From assembly GCA_963556495.2 (NCBI GenBank), contig OY747721.1, forward strand, positions 28,718,849 through 28,782,848: a stretch of DNA of 64,000 bases. The letters run 5' to 3'. This DNA is from Valencia hispanica. Taxonomy: Eukaryota; Chordata; Actinopteri; Cyprinodontiformes; Valenciidae. Under the pieces are notes generated by a model. That model did no database searches. It saw nothing but the letters and a program-made list of their open reading frames with translations, and had not been told where the DNA came from. Numbering within the stretch: position 1 is the stretch's first letter; each line of letters begins with the position of its first letter. Shown piece by piece: positions 31,765 to 43,990 of this stretch. A program made the position numbers and the translations under genes.

Positions 31765-31935
31765 CTACTCAGTGTGGTACTTCTTGAAGCCCTTCACATG
31801 TAGTGGCACATCACACTTTCCACACGCATATAATGTGTGTCCGTTAAAGTTCTTGCATCGCTTATACCTGATACCAGTGTTGCAGAGCCAGTGGGTGAAA
31901 CTATCAAACATGGTGGCATCAGTTATCGCCACCAC
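31765..31935 (-). pseudogene. piggyBac transposase C-terminal zinc-finger fragment
   Basis: The last ~55 codons on the minus strand read FDSFTHWLCNTGIRYKRCKN, then a C-x2-C pair (YACGKCDVPLH) and a terminal FKKYHTE before the stop at 31765. The H-W...KRC...C..C.V.L...F..YH pattern is the C-terminal cysteine-rich domain of piggyBac-type transposases, which binds the element ends. One canonical Cys appears to be Asn. No catalytic DDD region is recognisable upstream. Confidence 0.55.
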
Positions 31936-32400
31936 TATTGAAAGTCTTCTGCCCTGCCCACTTGGCTTTGTTCCATGGTGCAGGAGTAGGGTCTGGACTA
32001 CCAGCCTCTTGGAGAAGATGGTTCCAAAAAGAACGACTCTAAGGATTAGTTTTCAGTGTTTAAACTATCTATTTTAAAGCCGATCTGTATTTTGAATACC
32101 GTAGGTAACAGTCTTTATTGTTTATGAAGCCCTGGCGGTCTGCTAGTGCATGCCACAATGATCAGATAAAGCTTGCAGAGCTAATGTTTGTATGCCTCAT
32201 TGCCACTCGGGTTTTATCTTAGCGGCAAAGAAGAAAGAAAAACTCCAGTCGGATGGAGTAGCTAATTTTGTATGATTTAAAACAACTATCCCTTGGACAA
32301 AAAAACAAACAAACAAAAAACAAAACTATCCTTTAAAAACATCTTTAAAACCTTCAAAAACACTGTTCATACCACAGGGCGACTACAGCCGCGTCCTTAA

Positions 32401-32934
32401 GCCTGGTTAAAACCGGCCGCGGAAGCGGAGCGGAACGGAGACCGCTTCCGTTTGGTGCCCTTGTTAACCAATGGTGTAGCTCACACTAGACGCTAAGCAC
32501 CGTGATCCTCCGCAGCCGGCTCTCGGAGTGAAGCGATCGTTTCGGAGTCTGGTCTAATTTTTGCGCTAGACGCAAGCAAATCGTGTCAATTCTGGCAGTA
32601 AGTAGCACGAAGACACACCAGAATATCCAGTCAATTTTCAAATAAAAGCACGTTTTCAAAATAAAATACCGCAATTGACAAATGCGATCATATTTGTGTA
32701 TCTACACAGACGATAGAGATGAAAATAAACAAACACACACAGAGACACACTTTATGAGGTTATTTACTTACCAATGATGAGGAAAATAGCTGAAAAAGCA
32801 ACAGCTTAGCAGACGTTCTTGTCGACTGTGGTGGAGAAATACGCATCTGGTGTGAACAAGGGGGCAGCGGATAGCGAGCAATTATTGTGAGCGTGCCGCT
32901 TCGCAGCGCTTCCACGGCCGGTGTGAATCAAGCC
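32401..32934. mobile_element. Harbinger-type MITE, 534 bp
   Basis: Flanked by TAA on both sides (32398-32400, 32935-32937). The termini are imperfect inverted repeats: GCCTGGTTAAAACCGGCCG at the left, and at the right, read inward on the minus strand, GGCTTGATTCACACCGGCCG. The ends are GC-rich and the middle AT-rich. A 3-bp TAA duplication is usual for PIF/Harbinger. No coding frame is present. Confidence 0.7.
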
Positions 32935-34042
32935 TAACTGAGAGGTAGAAAATGTTGAATGTATGATTTGAATTGATGTCCTCAGTAATCTTATCCTTTT
33001 AATATTTAATCTAGTTAGCAAACAGAGTTAGTTTACAACTCTACAACTCTAAGTACTCATGTGTTTTGTTTCTTACAGAGACAGAATATCCCAGTGATTC
33101 TAAAAAAATCTGGCTGACATAATGTATGCACTCTGCTCAAATCAAGGCCTTGAGATGAAAGATTAAAATATTTAATTACACACTGACACTGAGTTCAAAT
33201 TAGACATTCCAGTATGTCAACGAGAGGCACTGTAACAGCTGTTATCGCTGTGGGGTTAGAAATGTTATAGATCCTATGATGATGTTCACATTAACAGTAA
33301 GGAAGAAAAATGAAAAAACATTACCAACCCTGAATAAGCTCTCTCTGTGTCAACACAGCAGTCATTGTCATTTCTTTATTCTCAGCAGCAGAAAAATAGA
33401 GGAAAATTGAACTGAAAAAAAGTCATTTTCAAACAAGACAATTATACTTCCAATCAAGTCCTGATACATTGAAACTAAAACAGGCAAATATAGACATATT
33501 TGTTTTTTCAATTTTTTGGGAATTAACATATTTTAATGTTCTGCTTCCAGCCAATAAGTAAAGCTACAGAGAACCTGACCTAGAAGAAAGCTTCACAAAC
33601 AGAAGAAATATGAAGTACACGAGTAAACTAGCTGCCAACAGCTTTAGAATAAAAAAAAAGTAAACAAATATCACTAGAAAAAAAGTTAAACAATTACATT
33701 TTCTAACTACTAATTGGTCACTCCAGCACACTCCTGAACATGATTGATGGAGCATGAAAGGTCCTTGACTGCTTTGAAAATGCACAAAACTTCAATTGGG
33801 AGGTTGTGGTGACTGCATGCCAAGGTCATGGGTGAGGCTGGTGCATGTGTTGTTGTTGACATTGATAGTAAACCTATATGCATTGGATTTGAGACCAACT
33901 CTGAAGTCATCCTAAGGGTGTAACACATCTACACAGGGATGAAGACTTCCAAGGAATTGCAAATTAGATTGTACTGTCATACTGATCACCTACTTTAAAC
34001 TGCAGACACATTTACTCAGGAACACACATTTATTCACAGATG
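32935..34042. other. No recognised gene
   Basis: AT-rich sequence. Short ORFs on both strands show no recognisable domain. Confidence 0.4.
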
Positions 34043-34165
34043 GATAGGCAACTTTGGGTTAAGTTCCTTTCCCAGGGGCACATCAACATGCAACAGGTGA
34101 AAGCTTGGATTGAAGCTGCAACCTTTTCATTGGAAGATGACTACTCTACACAGTCGCCCTGTTAA
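34043..34165 (-). mobile_element. tRNA-related SINE fragment
   Basis: On the plus strand GGGTTAAGTTCCTTTCCCAG, GGGGCACATCAACATGCAAC and GGATTGAAGCTGCAACCTT match, in reverse, the tRNA-like head of a fish SINE. The minus-strand B-box region reads GCTTCAATCC. No tail or duplication is found, so it is a fragment. Confidence 0.5.
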
Positions 34166-36021
34166 TGTTTTGCTCCAGGCAATTGCTACACATTTGGGTT
34201 CAACTGCTGCTCTGGCTTCAATCACCTAAAAAAAGCTACTATGTACATAGATGATAAAAATTTCCAGTAAGTGATGTTACAAAAAGCCATTTATTGCAAC
34301 TCTCAGTGATGTGCTGTGAGGTTCATGACTGGTGAGACACTGACTCACAAATATATAAACCCCAAATTAGAAGTTTATGTTTCGAATTTGACCTTAATTA
34401 AAACAGTTAATTGTTTTACAATCTTTTAATTGTTTTCATTCGTCCCAAACTGTTCCACAATAGAATAGCAAGACAAAGAAATATTTTATATAAAAAGGTC
34501 GTCGTTTTCTTGCTGATCACATAAAAAAAAAAGTCATTCAAAATTGTCATTCAAAATTGTGGAACTGAGCTACACCTCACTGCTTTGCAAACAACAAGAG
34601 CATCTCTGGCTACATTTCCTTGAAAAACCACACCACCTTTGGCTTGTTGTTCTGACATGTTTGTCCAGAAAGAGACAAGAGCCTCTACAGCTCCCAGAAC
34701 AGTGCCAAAATCCTTCTGTACCAACCGATGGACTAGGCCACACAGACATTTGAATACACGTTTTGCTTTTTTTAAATGGTTTGATGGCTTTCTGTGGTTT
34801 TTTTCACCATCTCAATAATCAGGGATAGGAACAAAAGCTGTGACTTATAAACAGATGCTTCCTTGAAAGGAGAAACTACAAAAGGAGAGAATATTGTGAA
34901 AGCAGCAAACAAAGGACAAAGGATGACAAAGATGTCAAAGAGAAAAAACTGCCAACCACTTACTGAATAGGACAATCAATATCATCCCACTGAGGGGGCC
35001 ACCATTCAGAATGTAAGCGTTAGGCAAGATAATTTAAGTCCTAAATATATTTCAGAATTCTTGCAGGGATTTATAAACCAAAGTAATGAAGAAGACTACA
35101 ATAAAAACATGAAGTGATCCATATCACAGTTATGGTCCACACATATAATCCATAGTTCACAATCTACTTGACAGTTACTCTAGTCGCGTTCATGTCAGCA
35201 ACAGTTTGGAAATAGTATCAGGTTTTTATCAAAACAATATTAACTAGAATACAAGGAATAGTCCTACTAGAAGATAGTTGCTTTAAGCCTGGTTCTAACA
35301 GCAAGATCTTAAAGTGGTCTTATGATTTGCTAACCTTGAGAGACCACATGCATGGCGATAAAAAAAATGTGGATAACAGTTTTGGGCCTACAGTGTGTGT
35401 TGTACGGCCATTCGGCAATGACGAGGCACCACACACGAACAGATTTTACTCATGAACATTGCCAGCTCAGACGGGGAATCTCACAAAACCTCATGTGATA
35501 AAACGTGACTTCGGAGTAAATAAACAATGCAGCCGAGGAGGAGGCATTGGCAATAGTTTGTGGAATAGTTTTAACAGAGAAAAAATGACAAAAAAGGCAT
35601 TGCATAAAGGAGTTGAGATGAGCTGGAGCAGGGGTTTTACTTGCTATACAAAGATATGGAGGTGTGATATCCTTTTTTTCTACTCTGAAACATTACACAC
35701 GCTCTGATTGATCTGTTTGTAGTTGTTTGTGGAGAGCAGGCAAGTGAGCCAACACTTGGAAATAAAAATAGATGCTTCCAAGCATATCCCTGCCTGTCAC
35801 CTCGCTTTCTGACTGACTACACCTCACATTCAACAGGCTTCAGCACACACGCTGCAATATTGGGCCCAGACAATCCAACATGTTGAATGTCCCCTCAAAA
35901 TAAATCAACATTGGTGACATCTGACATGGATGGACTGTTGACCATGTCTTTGTTAGGTGTTATTAGAAAGTTTTCCTTTTTCATATGGGGTATTAGAGTA
36001 TAGATTAGAGTATAGATTTCA
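34166..36021. other. No gene; possible one-sided MITE end
   Basis: Near 35284 TTTAAGCCTGGTTCTAAC resembles the left end of the MITE at 32401, but no partner terminus is seen. A small tandem duplication (TCATTCAAAATTG, twice) lies at 34534-34560. Confidence 0.35.
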
Positions 36022-36147
36022 CTTGTATTTAACTACTTTGTGTTGGTCTGTCATGTAACATCTCAATAAGGAAAACTGAAATTTGTGGTTCGAACATGCT
36101 AAACTGTAAAAAGATTTCTGGAGTATGAATGCTTTTGCAAGGCGCTG
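36022..36147 (+). mobile_element. Tc1-like 3' terminal fragment
   Basis: The phrases TTTGTGTTGGTCTGTCATGT and GGAGTATGAATGCTTTTGCA, ending in AAGGCGCTG before a TA, are the 3' arm and inverted terminus of a common fish Tc1 type. The transposase region is missing. The antisense copy at 43146 belongs to the same family. Confidence 0.65.
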
Positions 36148-37049
36148 TATCGTAATGCAGAACATTACGATGTAAAAACTCTCCACAGTCCCTCCATAAA
36201 CTCACTCACACTTAACCTTCAGCACGAGTACTCCTGGATTCACCAGAAAATCGTTTCAGGGGGATTGTCAGAATGAGATGACTATGCATTGTGAAAACGT
36301 CACCTCCCTGTGAACCAGCTATTTAACCTAAAAAATAAAATTAAAATTAAAATAAAAAAAAAGAATAGATATCACTGTTCCACTTTGATCAGGAGCCTGG
36401 AGGCGGTGAATGTTAATCACCTCCCTCAACTTTCACTACATTCACACATACATATATTCAAAGATCGGCTGTTGGGATGTATAGTTGCTCGAGGGCCGGA
36501 AACCTGTCGCTTCCTGAATTCATAATGACACAGCTGAAATGTTCACGTTGTGGCCCGATCAGAGCGCCTAGGTAGAAATCATGTTGGGAACCAATGTGGT
36601 CACTAACAGGCAGCACAGGTACCTCACATTTCCTTCTCAATACTTTTTGCCTCTTGATTGTCAATCTAGAGGAATGCAAACATTTACTGATCTATGATTT
36701 AAGAGTTTTAAAAAAACATAAAAAGTACAAAAAAAGGTTGTTTTATATATAAGCAAATAAGTGAAGTATTGTTTTTTACCAGATTCTAAAGTTATTTAAA
36801 TCCAAGATCAAGTGTAGAAAAGCACACAACAGATGGCACAGTCTAAGTAAAAGCAGCCAGGTAGTGATGATTAAATGTACAGAAAAAAGTGTGAGCTCCA
36901 CTATAAAAGAAGTTTGTTGTGACATTTTTATGCTCTGAAATGTACGTTAACAGGATGCCAAGGTGGAAAGACACCAGAGATTACCTTAAAGAAGCAACTG
37001 CCCCTTTCATTAATCAGGTAAGAGTTTGAACGTCATTTTCCAACTGCTC
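36148..37049. other. No recognised gene
   Basis: AT-rich sequence. A 73-aa minus-strand frame (36458-36679) shows no recognisable domain. Confidence 0.35.
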
Positions 37050-37335
37050 TCCATAATTCTACAGAGAGCGATTATTCACAACTGGGAAACTTTTTCTAAA
37101 TTGACAGCTGCCAATCTTCCTAGGATTCCAGCTTACCGCCCCGTAAAGATGAGTGCGAGCAATGCTCAAAGAAATAATTAAAAAATCCAGGGGAGGTTGA
37201 AAGACTTTGCCATAATGCACAGCATCTTGTTTAAGGAAAACTAAAAGTATGTCAACACGAACACCTAATGCCAACGATTAAACATGGTTGTCGAGGGATG
37301 ATGATATGGGCTATATTTGCAGGTAAGATAGCTGA
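37050..37335 (+). pseudogene. Tc1-like transposase fragment
   Basis: The nucleotide phrases GGTTGAAAGACTTTGCCATA, CAGCATCTTGTTTAAGGAAA and GCCAACGATTAAACATGG followed by GATGATATGGGCTAT correspond to the stretch of a fish Tc1-like gene leading into the TVKHGGG..MIW motif. Stops are present. The hAT element begins 70 bases further on. Confidence 0.45.
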
Positions 37336-37406
37336 GTAGCCAACAAAAAAAAAAACAGAGCTGTTTCTGATAAAGCAGGTTCTCCAACTTCTTAAGGACA
37401 TTAAGC

Positions 37407-38862
37407 CAAGGGCGTATAATTGGCATGGATGGAAGGGACATGTCCCCACTAATATCCAGAAATGACTCCACCAATAATTTGATCTCCTCAAGAAAAGAAA
37501 CACAAACCCGTTAGAAAGCAAAAAAGAAAAATAAATACAGATCTCTCAACGTCTCATTCACCTAGAGGTGCAGAAACAGTTTAATTCCGTTCTCTATTGG
37601 AGTCCTACCTCCCGTAACATAAATGGCCATTGTGATTGGCTGTGCCTTTCCCTGCTGTCAGGTGAGACTCTGCAGCTATGTTTGCTTGTTAGTAGTGCCA
37701 AAACTTTCCAGTCCGCAAGAGGACTCAGGTGCAATGTGGACGACACATGAGTGTCAAAAGCGAGTAAGGATGGCAGCAAAAAAGAAGAAATTGGACATGA
37801 GGAAGTATTTTTCAAAGAAACCTGTAAGTCACTTAAAGTCAAGTTCGTTAATGAAATGTGTCCGTCAAATGCTACGCTTTGGCGCACATCATACAGTCTA
37901 AAATTGTATGTAACTATGAATTGTGTATTTTGGAAACTAACTGCACAACAAGCTGCCCACTATTAGTTATCTTACACTATGCATCTAAGGATGGCGCAGG
38001 TCTGTCCGAGCTTCCCCCAGGGAGCATTCACTGTGTGATTTCTGTCATGCTTTTAAGCCCATTTTCCAGTCATGCAACAATTTTTGCGATCGGTTCTTCT
38101 TTAAAGCTGCATGAAAATAAATGTTTCCCTTATAGTTTCTGCTTGCATATCTAATTTCCCTCATATATGTTTTAAATACAAAATAATTGCAGTAAAAGTA
38201 TACATTTTACTGTTGCAGAGTCCTGCACTGGTCCAATTTTACCAACCCCCATGGTCTCATGGGAATGTTTTTTTGATTGATTCAGTTACCTGAACTCTGT
38301 GCGTAAAGTTTAAAATGTCTGCGGGTCTGCAACAAGTGGTCAGCGATGTGACTTGTAAACTGTTTGTGTTTAAAAAAACAAAAACAAACAGAAAATAACG
38401 TGAACCCGTATTACAATAAATTATTTTCCTTTTTATTTCTCTGGAATGTTGCACAGCTGATTATTTTATGCAGAACTGTAGTGAAGTAACAGTTGAGGTT
38501 TCTGCGCACAGAACGGTGAGGGTTGCAAGAGAAATGCATTTGTTTTGTATGTTGCGCATTCTTCTGGGCGAACAGATTATTAATGTAGCCAACATTATTC
38601 TTTGTGCTACGATGTGGATAAACATGATCTTTCCCAGACAACAGTCTAATGATGGTTTTCAGCGCCATTTGAGAAACAAAATAAAACACAACAGGCTTTC
38701 AATTTTTACACCTGTTATAACACCACGGTGTATATTATAATAAAACGTCAAAAGGATAAATGCCTATATGTGAATGATTATCTATTGTCCCCACCAAACT
38801 TCAAACCGCACATGTTTATGGTTATCGTCCCCAGCAATTTTAAAAACAAACCTACGCCCTTG
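37407..38862 (+). mobile_element. Non-autonomous hAT element, 1456 bp
   Basis: Termini are inverted: CAAGGGCGTA at the left and TACGCCCTTG at the right. Flanks CATTAAGC (37399-37406) and CATTAAGA (38863-38870) match at 7 of 8 positions, as expected for an 8-bp hAT duplication. Subterminal sequences also mirror each other (GTCCCCACTAATATCC at the left, TGTCCCCACCAAAC at the right). It keeps one short coding exon and no transposase core. Confidence 0.75.
37770..37823 (+). pseudogene. First coding exon of hAT transposase
   Basis: ATG at 37770 opens MAAKKKKLDMRKYFSKKP, followed by a GTAAGT donor at 37824. The K-rich start with a DIRSFF-like motif resembles the N-terminus of hAT-type (ZMYM1-like) transposases. 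No downstream exon with a TTF or DDE domain is found before the right terminus, so the rest was deleted. Confidence 0.55.
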
Positions 38863-38870
38863 CATTAAGA

Positions 38871-40099
38871 CTCTCATGCACAGTGTTTCTATTGTTAGCT
38901 TTATCTTTGTTTTATAAGGTGGGATCTGTTGTGTGTGTTGTCCACAGTTTTAATTATGTTATTGTGAGTGGTGTAATCCTGGAATTGAAAGTGTGTACCC
39001 CCCCCCCCCCCCCTCACACACACAGTTTGAGAAACATCTCTCAAAGTGTAACATAATTTTACTTGCATACAGAGCGTATTTCAGGTTCAAGTTAGTCACT
39101 CAGATGCATTTTGTGTCCAGGGTTCTTATCACAGATCATCAATAATTACAGAAAAAGCCCAAATGCCCCTACTGAAGATATGTTATTTGGTTTAAGGAAA
39201 GATTAATTGGACTAATGTTTGTTGGGTTTGCCAACACAGGTTGTGGCTATAAGATTCATCCAACACAATCTGGTTTTGATTTAAGACCATTGCTGGATGT
39301 TGTCCAGATATTAGTGATCTTGACCAGTCTACTGAAATTCATTTGACAGTGAAATACTCTGTTTTAGGGAAATATATGCTGTGAATAAGCATTCACTTAA
39401 TTAGATAAATGACTACAGATGTATTAGACACCTGATTTCAATTGATGACTGATTAAAATACTTTTGCTGAACTGCAATCCTCTGAATCAAATGTGTTAAA
39501 GGAAGCAGGGAAACATCTAAAACATGCGGACCAGTGTGCCTTGAGGACTAGGGTTGAGAAACACTGCTTTAAGGAATTAGAGCCAGAATTAGAGAGGATG
39601 TTGGAGTAAACACCATGTAGACTTGCTGCTTCTCCTTTAAGGAAACAAATGAGAGGTATTCTTGGCTGTTAATAGCTCCATGACTGGAGTGTAAGGTGAA
39701 ACAAAGAACATGCAACATAAACAGTGACTCTGGCAGAACCTGAAAAAAGATGTTTGATTTATAGGTTCAGTTCAGGATTCCCTCACTCCGATTCCACTTC
39801 AACTTAAATGCCCTCATTCGAGACAACAGTGATTACACATTTCACACACTCTTCAGCTGAAATCTCATCTGTGGGATTTTTTTGTCTCCTGTCGATACTT
39901 CTTTTTGACTCAAAGCTTGGTGCACAATTCTCATTACCATTTCCTATTTATCACTGAAAATGTTCCTGTTTTTCAGCAGCTCGTTTTTAGAGCTTTGTTT
40001 TCTGGCTCGCAGTCCATGTTTGCGTTCCTCACACAGTTGTCTAAAAGCATAGCATCAGCTCATACAGAGGATGCCTGCTTAGTTGAGCTGTTTTGGTGT
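38871..40099. other. No gene; poly(C) run and repeat fragment
   Basis: A run of about 16 C lies at 38998-39013. At 39520-39565 CCAGTGTGCCTTGAGGACTA and GGGTTGAGAAACACTG mark one end of a common dispersed vertebrate repeat. Nothing else is recognised. Confidence 0.4.
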
Positions 40100-40479
40100 G
40101 ATTAACCTAAAATTTGCTCCACAACACTAACATTACACCTTCGGACAGTCAGACTCCAACCTCCACCATGGCTAAGACCAGAGAGCTGTCCAAGGACCCC
40201 AGGAACAAGATTGTAGACCTGTACAAGACTGGGATGAGGCAATCTACAATAGGCAAGCAGCTTGGTGAGAAGAGTTTAACAGTTGGAACAATTATTAGAA
40301 AATTGAATAAACACAAGATCATTGACAATCTCCCTCAGCCTGGGGCTCCCTGCAAGATCTCACCTTGTGGGGAACGCATGATCTTGAGAATGGTGAATTA
40401 ACGGACAAGTTCCCCCTGTGCAGTTCTGGGCTATGACCTGAAAAGAGCTGGGACCACAGAGTCCAATGTTTCTATTAAA

Positions 40480-40703
40480 CCGGTTTCAAAAAGCAATGTT
40501 GCCACTTTGCCACAAAGTGGAGACGGCTTCAGGGAGCCTTTGGTTATTTATAAGTGATCAAGTACGGCGTTGTGGTAATAGTACTATCAAGCTTGGCAGC
40601 ACGAATGATGCAATATTCTCGCCTTGCCATGCCACATTCTAAGAACACACCGTGGCAGCAGTATTACCCTGATATGCCGCCATGGTGTGTCTTTTGAAAC
40701 AGG
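40480..40703. mobile_element. Small TIR element inside Tc1
   Basis: Tc1 coding similarity breaks off near 40479 and resumes near 40708 (AGTAACACC). The intervening 224 bp has inverted ends, CCGGTTTCAAAAAGC at the left and, read inward on the minus strand, CCTGTTTCAAAAGAC at the right. No clear target duplication is visible, so the family is unknown. Confidence 0.55.
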
Positions 40704-41166
40704 CTTTAGTAACACCCTATGTGTGCTGCTGCCCTCGAAAGGTCTTCCCTGTTTAAGCCAGCACGCCAATTCACTTCTAAAGGTCACCAGAGACCATCTG
40801 GATGATCCAGAGGAGGATTAGTAGAGTTTTATGTGTTGAGATGAGAAAAAAATGGAACCCTTTTGTATAAACGCCACTTGAAGGTGTTCAACAACACCAT
40901 ACCCACTTATGAAGTATGGGGGTAGATACATTCTGCTTTGGGGCAGCTTTTCTGCAAAGAGGTCAGGACAACTGATCCATATTAAGGAAAGGATGAATAG
41001 GGTCATGTATCGTGAGATTTTTGGCAAAAACCTCCTTTCATCAGTTAGAGCCTTGAAGATGAAACAGAGCAAGGTCTTCTGGGATAACAATGATCCCAAA
41101 CACACCACAACACCGCAACGAAGGAGTGGCAACGTAAAAAGCATTTCAAGGTTCTGGAGTATACCA

Positions 41167-41300
41167 TACCATTCCATTTTATTTATATAGCACTTTCAAT
41201 ATGACAAGTACTGTCAGCCACAGTGCTGTACAGTAGGAATAAATGCAGAAATGTAAATAAATATAAGAATGTGTATATATCTACACATACATACAGATAC
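41167..41300. mobile_element. Short retroposon-like insert in Tc1
   Basis: Flanks GAGTATACCA (41157-41166) and GAGTAGACCA (41301-41310) form a 10-bp duplication with one difference. The insert has ATTTTATTTATATAGCACTT and CAGTGCTGTACAGTA, words found in tails of common fish retroposons. It splits the WP.QSPD segment of the transposase gene. Confidence 0.65.
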
Positions 41301-41720
41301 GAGTAGACCAGCCAGTCTCCAGATTTCAAATGCAATAGAGAATCTGTGGAGGGAGTTGAAGGTTTGTGTTGCCCAGCAACAACTCCAAAACATCACAGCT
41401 CTAGAGAAGATCTGCATGGAAGAATGGGCCCAAATACCAGCTACAGTGTGTGCAAACCTGGTTAAGATGTACAGTAAGCGTTTAACCTCTGTCATTGCCA
41501 ATTAAGGTTACATTACAAAGTAACAAGGGGAACTTGTGTGATTGAAAAAATATTAATTTTCTGCACCATTATACAAATACATTATTTAAAAATCATACAT
41601 TGTGTGTTCCTGGAATTTGTTTTTTTTTACATTTGTCTCAGAGTTGAAGTGAACCTATTGTGAACATTATAGACCTCTCTCATCTTTTTAAGTGGGACAA
41701 CTTGCACACCGTGCAAGCAT

Positions 41721-43145
41721 TTTTAGTTAACAGCTTAATGTTCCAACAATGTCAGAGATACCATCTGTGAAATTATTCTTTTTTCTTTTTACGTTTGATT
41801 TCATGATGAGGGGTGTTCTGCACAAGTCTTGGTCAGAGTATGACATACCCACTGTATATGTAAAACATCTGAGTTCATATTCTCTGCAGAAGGTATCAGT
41901 CACACAAAGAGTCACACCCATGTGGATAAAGGAGTTTAGATGGAAGCTACCTTTTTGTGACAGATGTATTGTCTGGGAGAAGTGATGCCTTGAAGGTGAG
42001 AGCTCAGCTCCTGGTGCTGTGAAAGGAAGTAATGTCCCTCCGGCTTCACCAAGACAACCAACATGAATCAGAAAGACAGAAATACCATTGTGCTTTTATT
42101 ACTTTTATGGGATGGCTACATTTTTTCCCCCAACAAATCAGACCCAATAATTTACTCTTAAACCTTGCATAGTTTAAAGCTTCAGATGACTTGATAGTGG
42201 TTTATCAGTTCATTGCCTCAGAACCTCAGGGATTTATGGCCAGTTACGTTTTTAATTTGAGAAAGAGAGAGGAAGAAACGTCTGGTTGTTTGTTTTTAAT
42301 AAAAACTGATTGCCAAGCAACAGCAAGCATGAAATATCTGCTTTACTCTAGAAACACTTGAACTTTCATGAAATTGTCAAATGTTAAACAACAACTCAGG
42401 GTTTCAGGCATGTTTTCTTTCGGTGTTGACTAACTGTCAAACTTTCTAAAATTGAGAACAGACAAAATGAGTGTGTCCATGGGCATGTCAAAAAGTATAA
42501 TTTTAAATATTTCCTGTAATTAAAACCCCTACTAGTGGTGTCTGACCTCCGGCCACCATAATGATGAAGAACCCAATGATACTTCTCAATGTGGTTTGGT
42601 CTAAAAGCATCTCCTGATGCATTTGACCATTTATTGTTTTGTCTTTTCAATTGTCTGACATATAAATAAAATAAAATGTATAATGGTTTAAGAAACATTA
42701 AGTCAATTTGTGCAATGAAATCAAAATAATTAATAAAAATCTATATTTTGCAAGGGCTATGGGACAAAAACACTAATGTTCTTTATGATAATGATCTGCC
42801 CCGAGTTGACCCACACTGATAGAGACGGCTTTTATCAACAGCATCTCTCAGCATAACACAATATCCACAGGAGGATTGTTGCAGCTCAGTTTATGAAGCA
42901 TTTAGTCTGTTCAGTCACCTCTGACCTCTGAGGAACAAGAGAGGAAAACCTCTGATTGACAACAGGTTGCCGCAGGACAAAATCCGTTTTCGTTATTTCT
43001 CTCCAGGGAGAAAGAATTTTACAGTGGACTTTTATTGATTTTATTGATTTCAGCAACCAACTGAGAAATCCCACCATCACCCAGAGCCTGACCAGTTGTT
43101 ATAGACAAGATTATTTTATGACCGAAGGTGCCATGAGATTTATGC
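41721..43145. other. No recognised gene
   Basis: AT-rich sequence. Short ORFs (for example 41749-41985 and 42396-42698) have no recognisable domain and no splice or promoter context. Confidence 0.35.
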
Positions 43146-43990
43146 AGTCTTGAAAAGGTATTTACACTCCTGGAACTTGTTCAGATGTAAAATTACATGT
43201 TTTTCATTGGGATATGATGTGATAGACCGGTACATAGTATCGGATAAATGGAAGGAAAATGACTCCTATTGTTTTATGATCTGTGTGCATTTGTATTCAG
43301 GTCTCCTCGTTAATAGTTCTTAGAACCACCTTTTGCTGCAGTTAAGCATGTGAATACTTACTGTAGGTCTACGGGTGAAAAGGTTTTGCCTATTCCTTTA
43401 TACAGAATAGCTAAAGCTCGGTCAGATTGGATGGGGGTCCTCTGCCGACATCATTTTTCAAGTGTCGTTTCTGGTTCTTATTTGGATTTATGTCCTGATT
43501 TTGACTGGGACATTCTAACACATGAATATGTTTTTATCTAAAACCATTGTAGCTCTGGCTGTAAAACTGGGTCATTGTCCCGCTTTTCAAGCCTCTGAAA
43601 ATGTTTTATTCCAGGATTGTCCACTATTTAGCCCGAATTGATTTCCCCCCATCAATCCAGACCAGATCCCCTGTTTCTAAATTAAGCCATTCCCACAGCA
43701 TGATGCTGCCACCACCATGTTTATGGAGGAAAATGAGCACCCTGAACACAAACTGTTTTCCATGTAGGTGAAAAAGTTCCTTTTTTACTCATCTGTGCAG
43801 TTTATCTTGCTCCACATTTTTGCAGTTTCCCGAACATGGTTTGCTAGAAACTGCAAATGGCACTTACTATGGCCTTCAACAATTGCTTTCTTCTCACCAC
43901 TCTACTATAAATGCCACATTTGCAGAGCCTTTGAATAACAGTTATCCTGTCAACATATTCTTGCATTTGAGCTGCAGGTAGTGCAATATC
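43146..43990 (-). pseudogene. Tc1-like transposon remnant
   Basis: The left end (ACACTCCTGGAACTTGTTCA) and arm (GGGATATGATGTGATAGACC) are the reverse of the 3' arm at 36022-36147. Further right, nucleotide phrases such as CAGATTGGATGGGGGTCCTC, TTTGACTGGGACATTCTAAC, ATGTTTTTATCTAAAACCAT and CCACAGCATGATGCTGCCAC are those of the antisense strand of a widespread fish Tc1 gene. The catalytic frame is riddled with indels and the 5' end is not found. Confidence 0.65.

Larger units (their letters stand above)
40100..41720 (+). mobile_element. Tc1-like transposon, decayed, with two inserts
   Basis: The transposase starts at ATG 40168 ([20 protein letters not shown]) and can be followed through [30 protein letters not shown]-like DHLDDPEED, KYGGRYILLWGSFSAKRSGQ, DNNDPKHTTTPQ and, after an insert, [20 protein letters not shown] to [16 protein letters not shown] ending at 41505. 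The 3' arm to about 41720 (CTCTCATCTTTTTAAGTGGG) matches the terminal arm of this fish Tc1 type. Frameshifts, lost catalytic context (DLNPIE reads NAIE) and two insertions show it is dead. Left boundary approximate. Confidence 0.75.
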
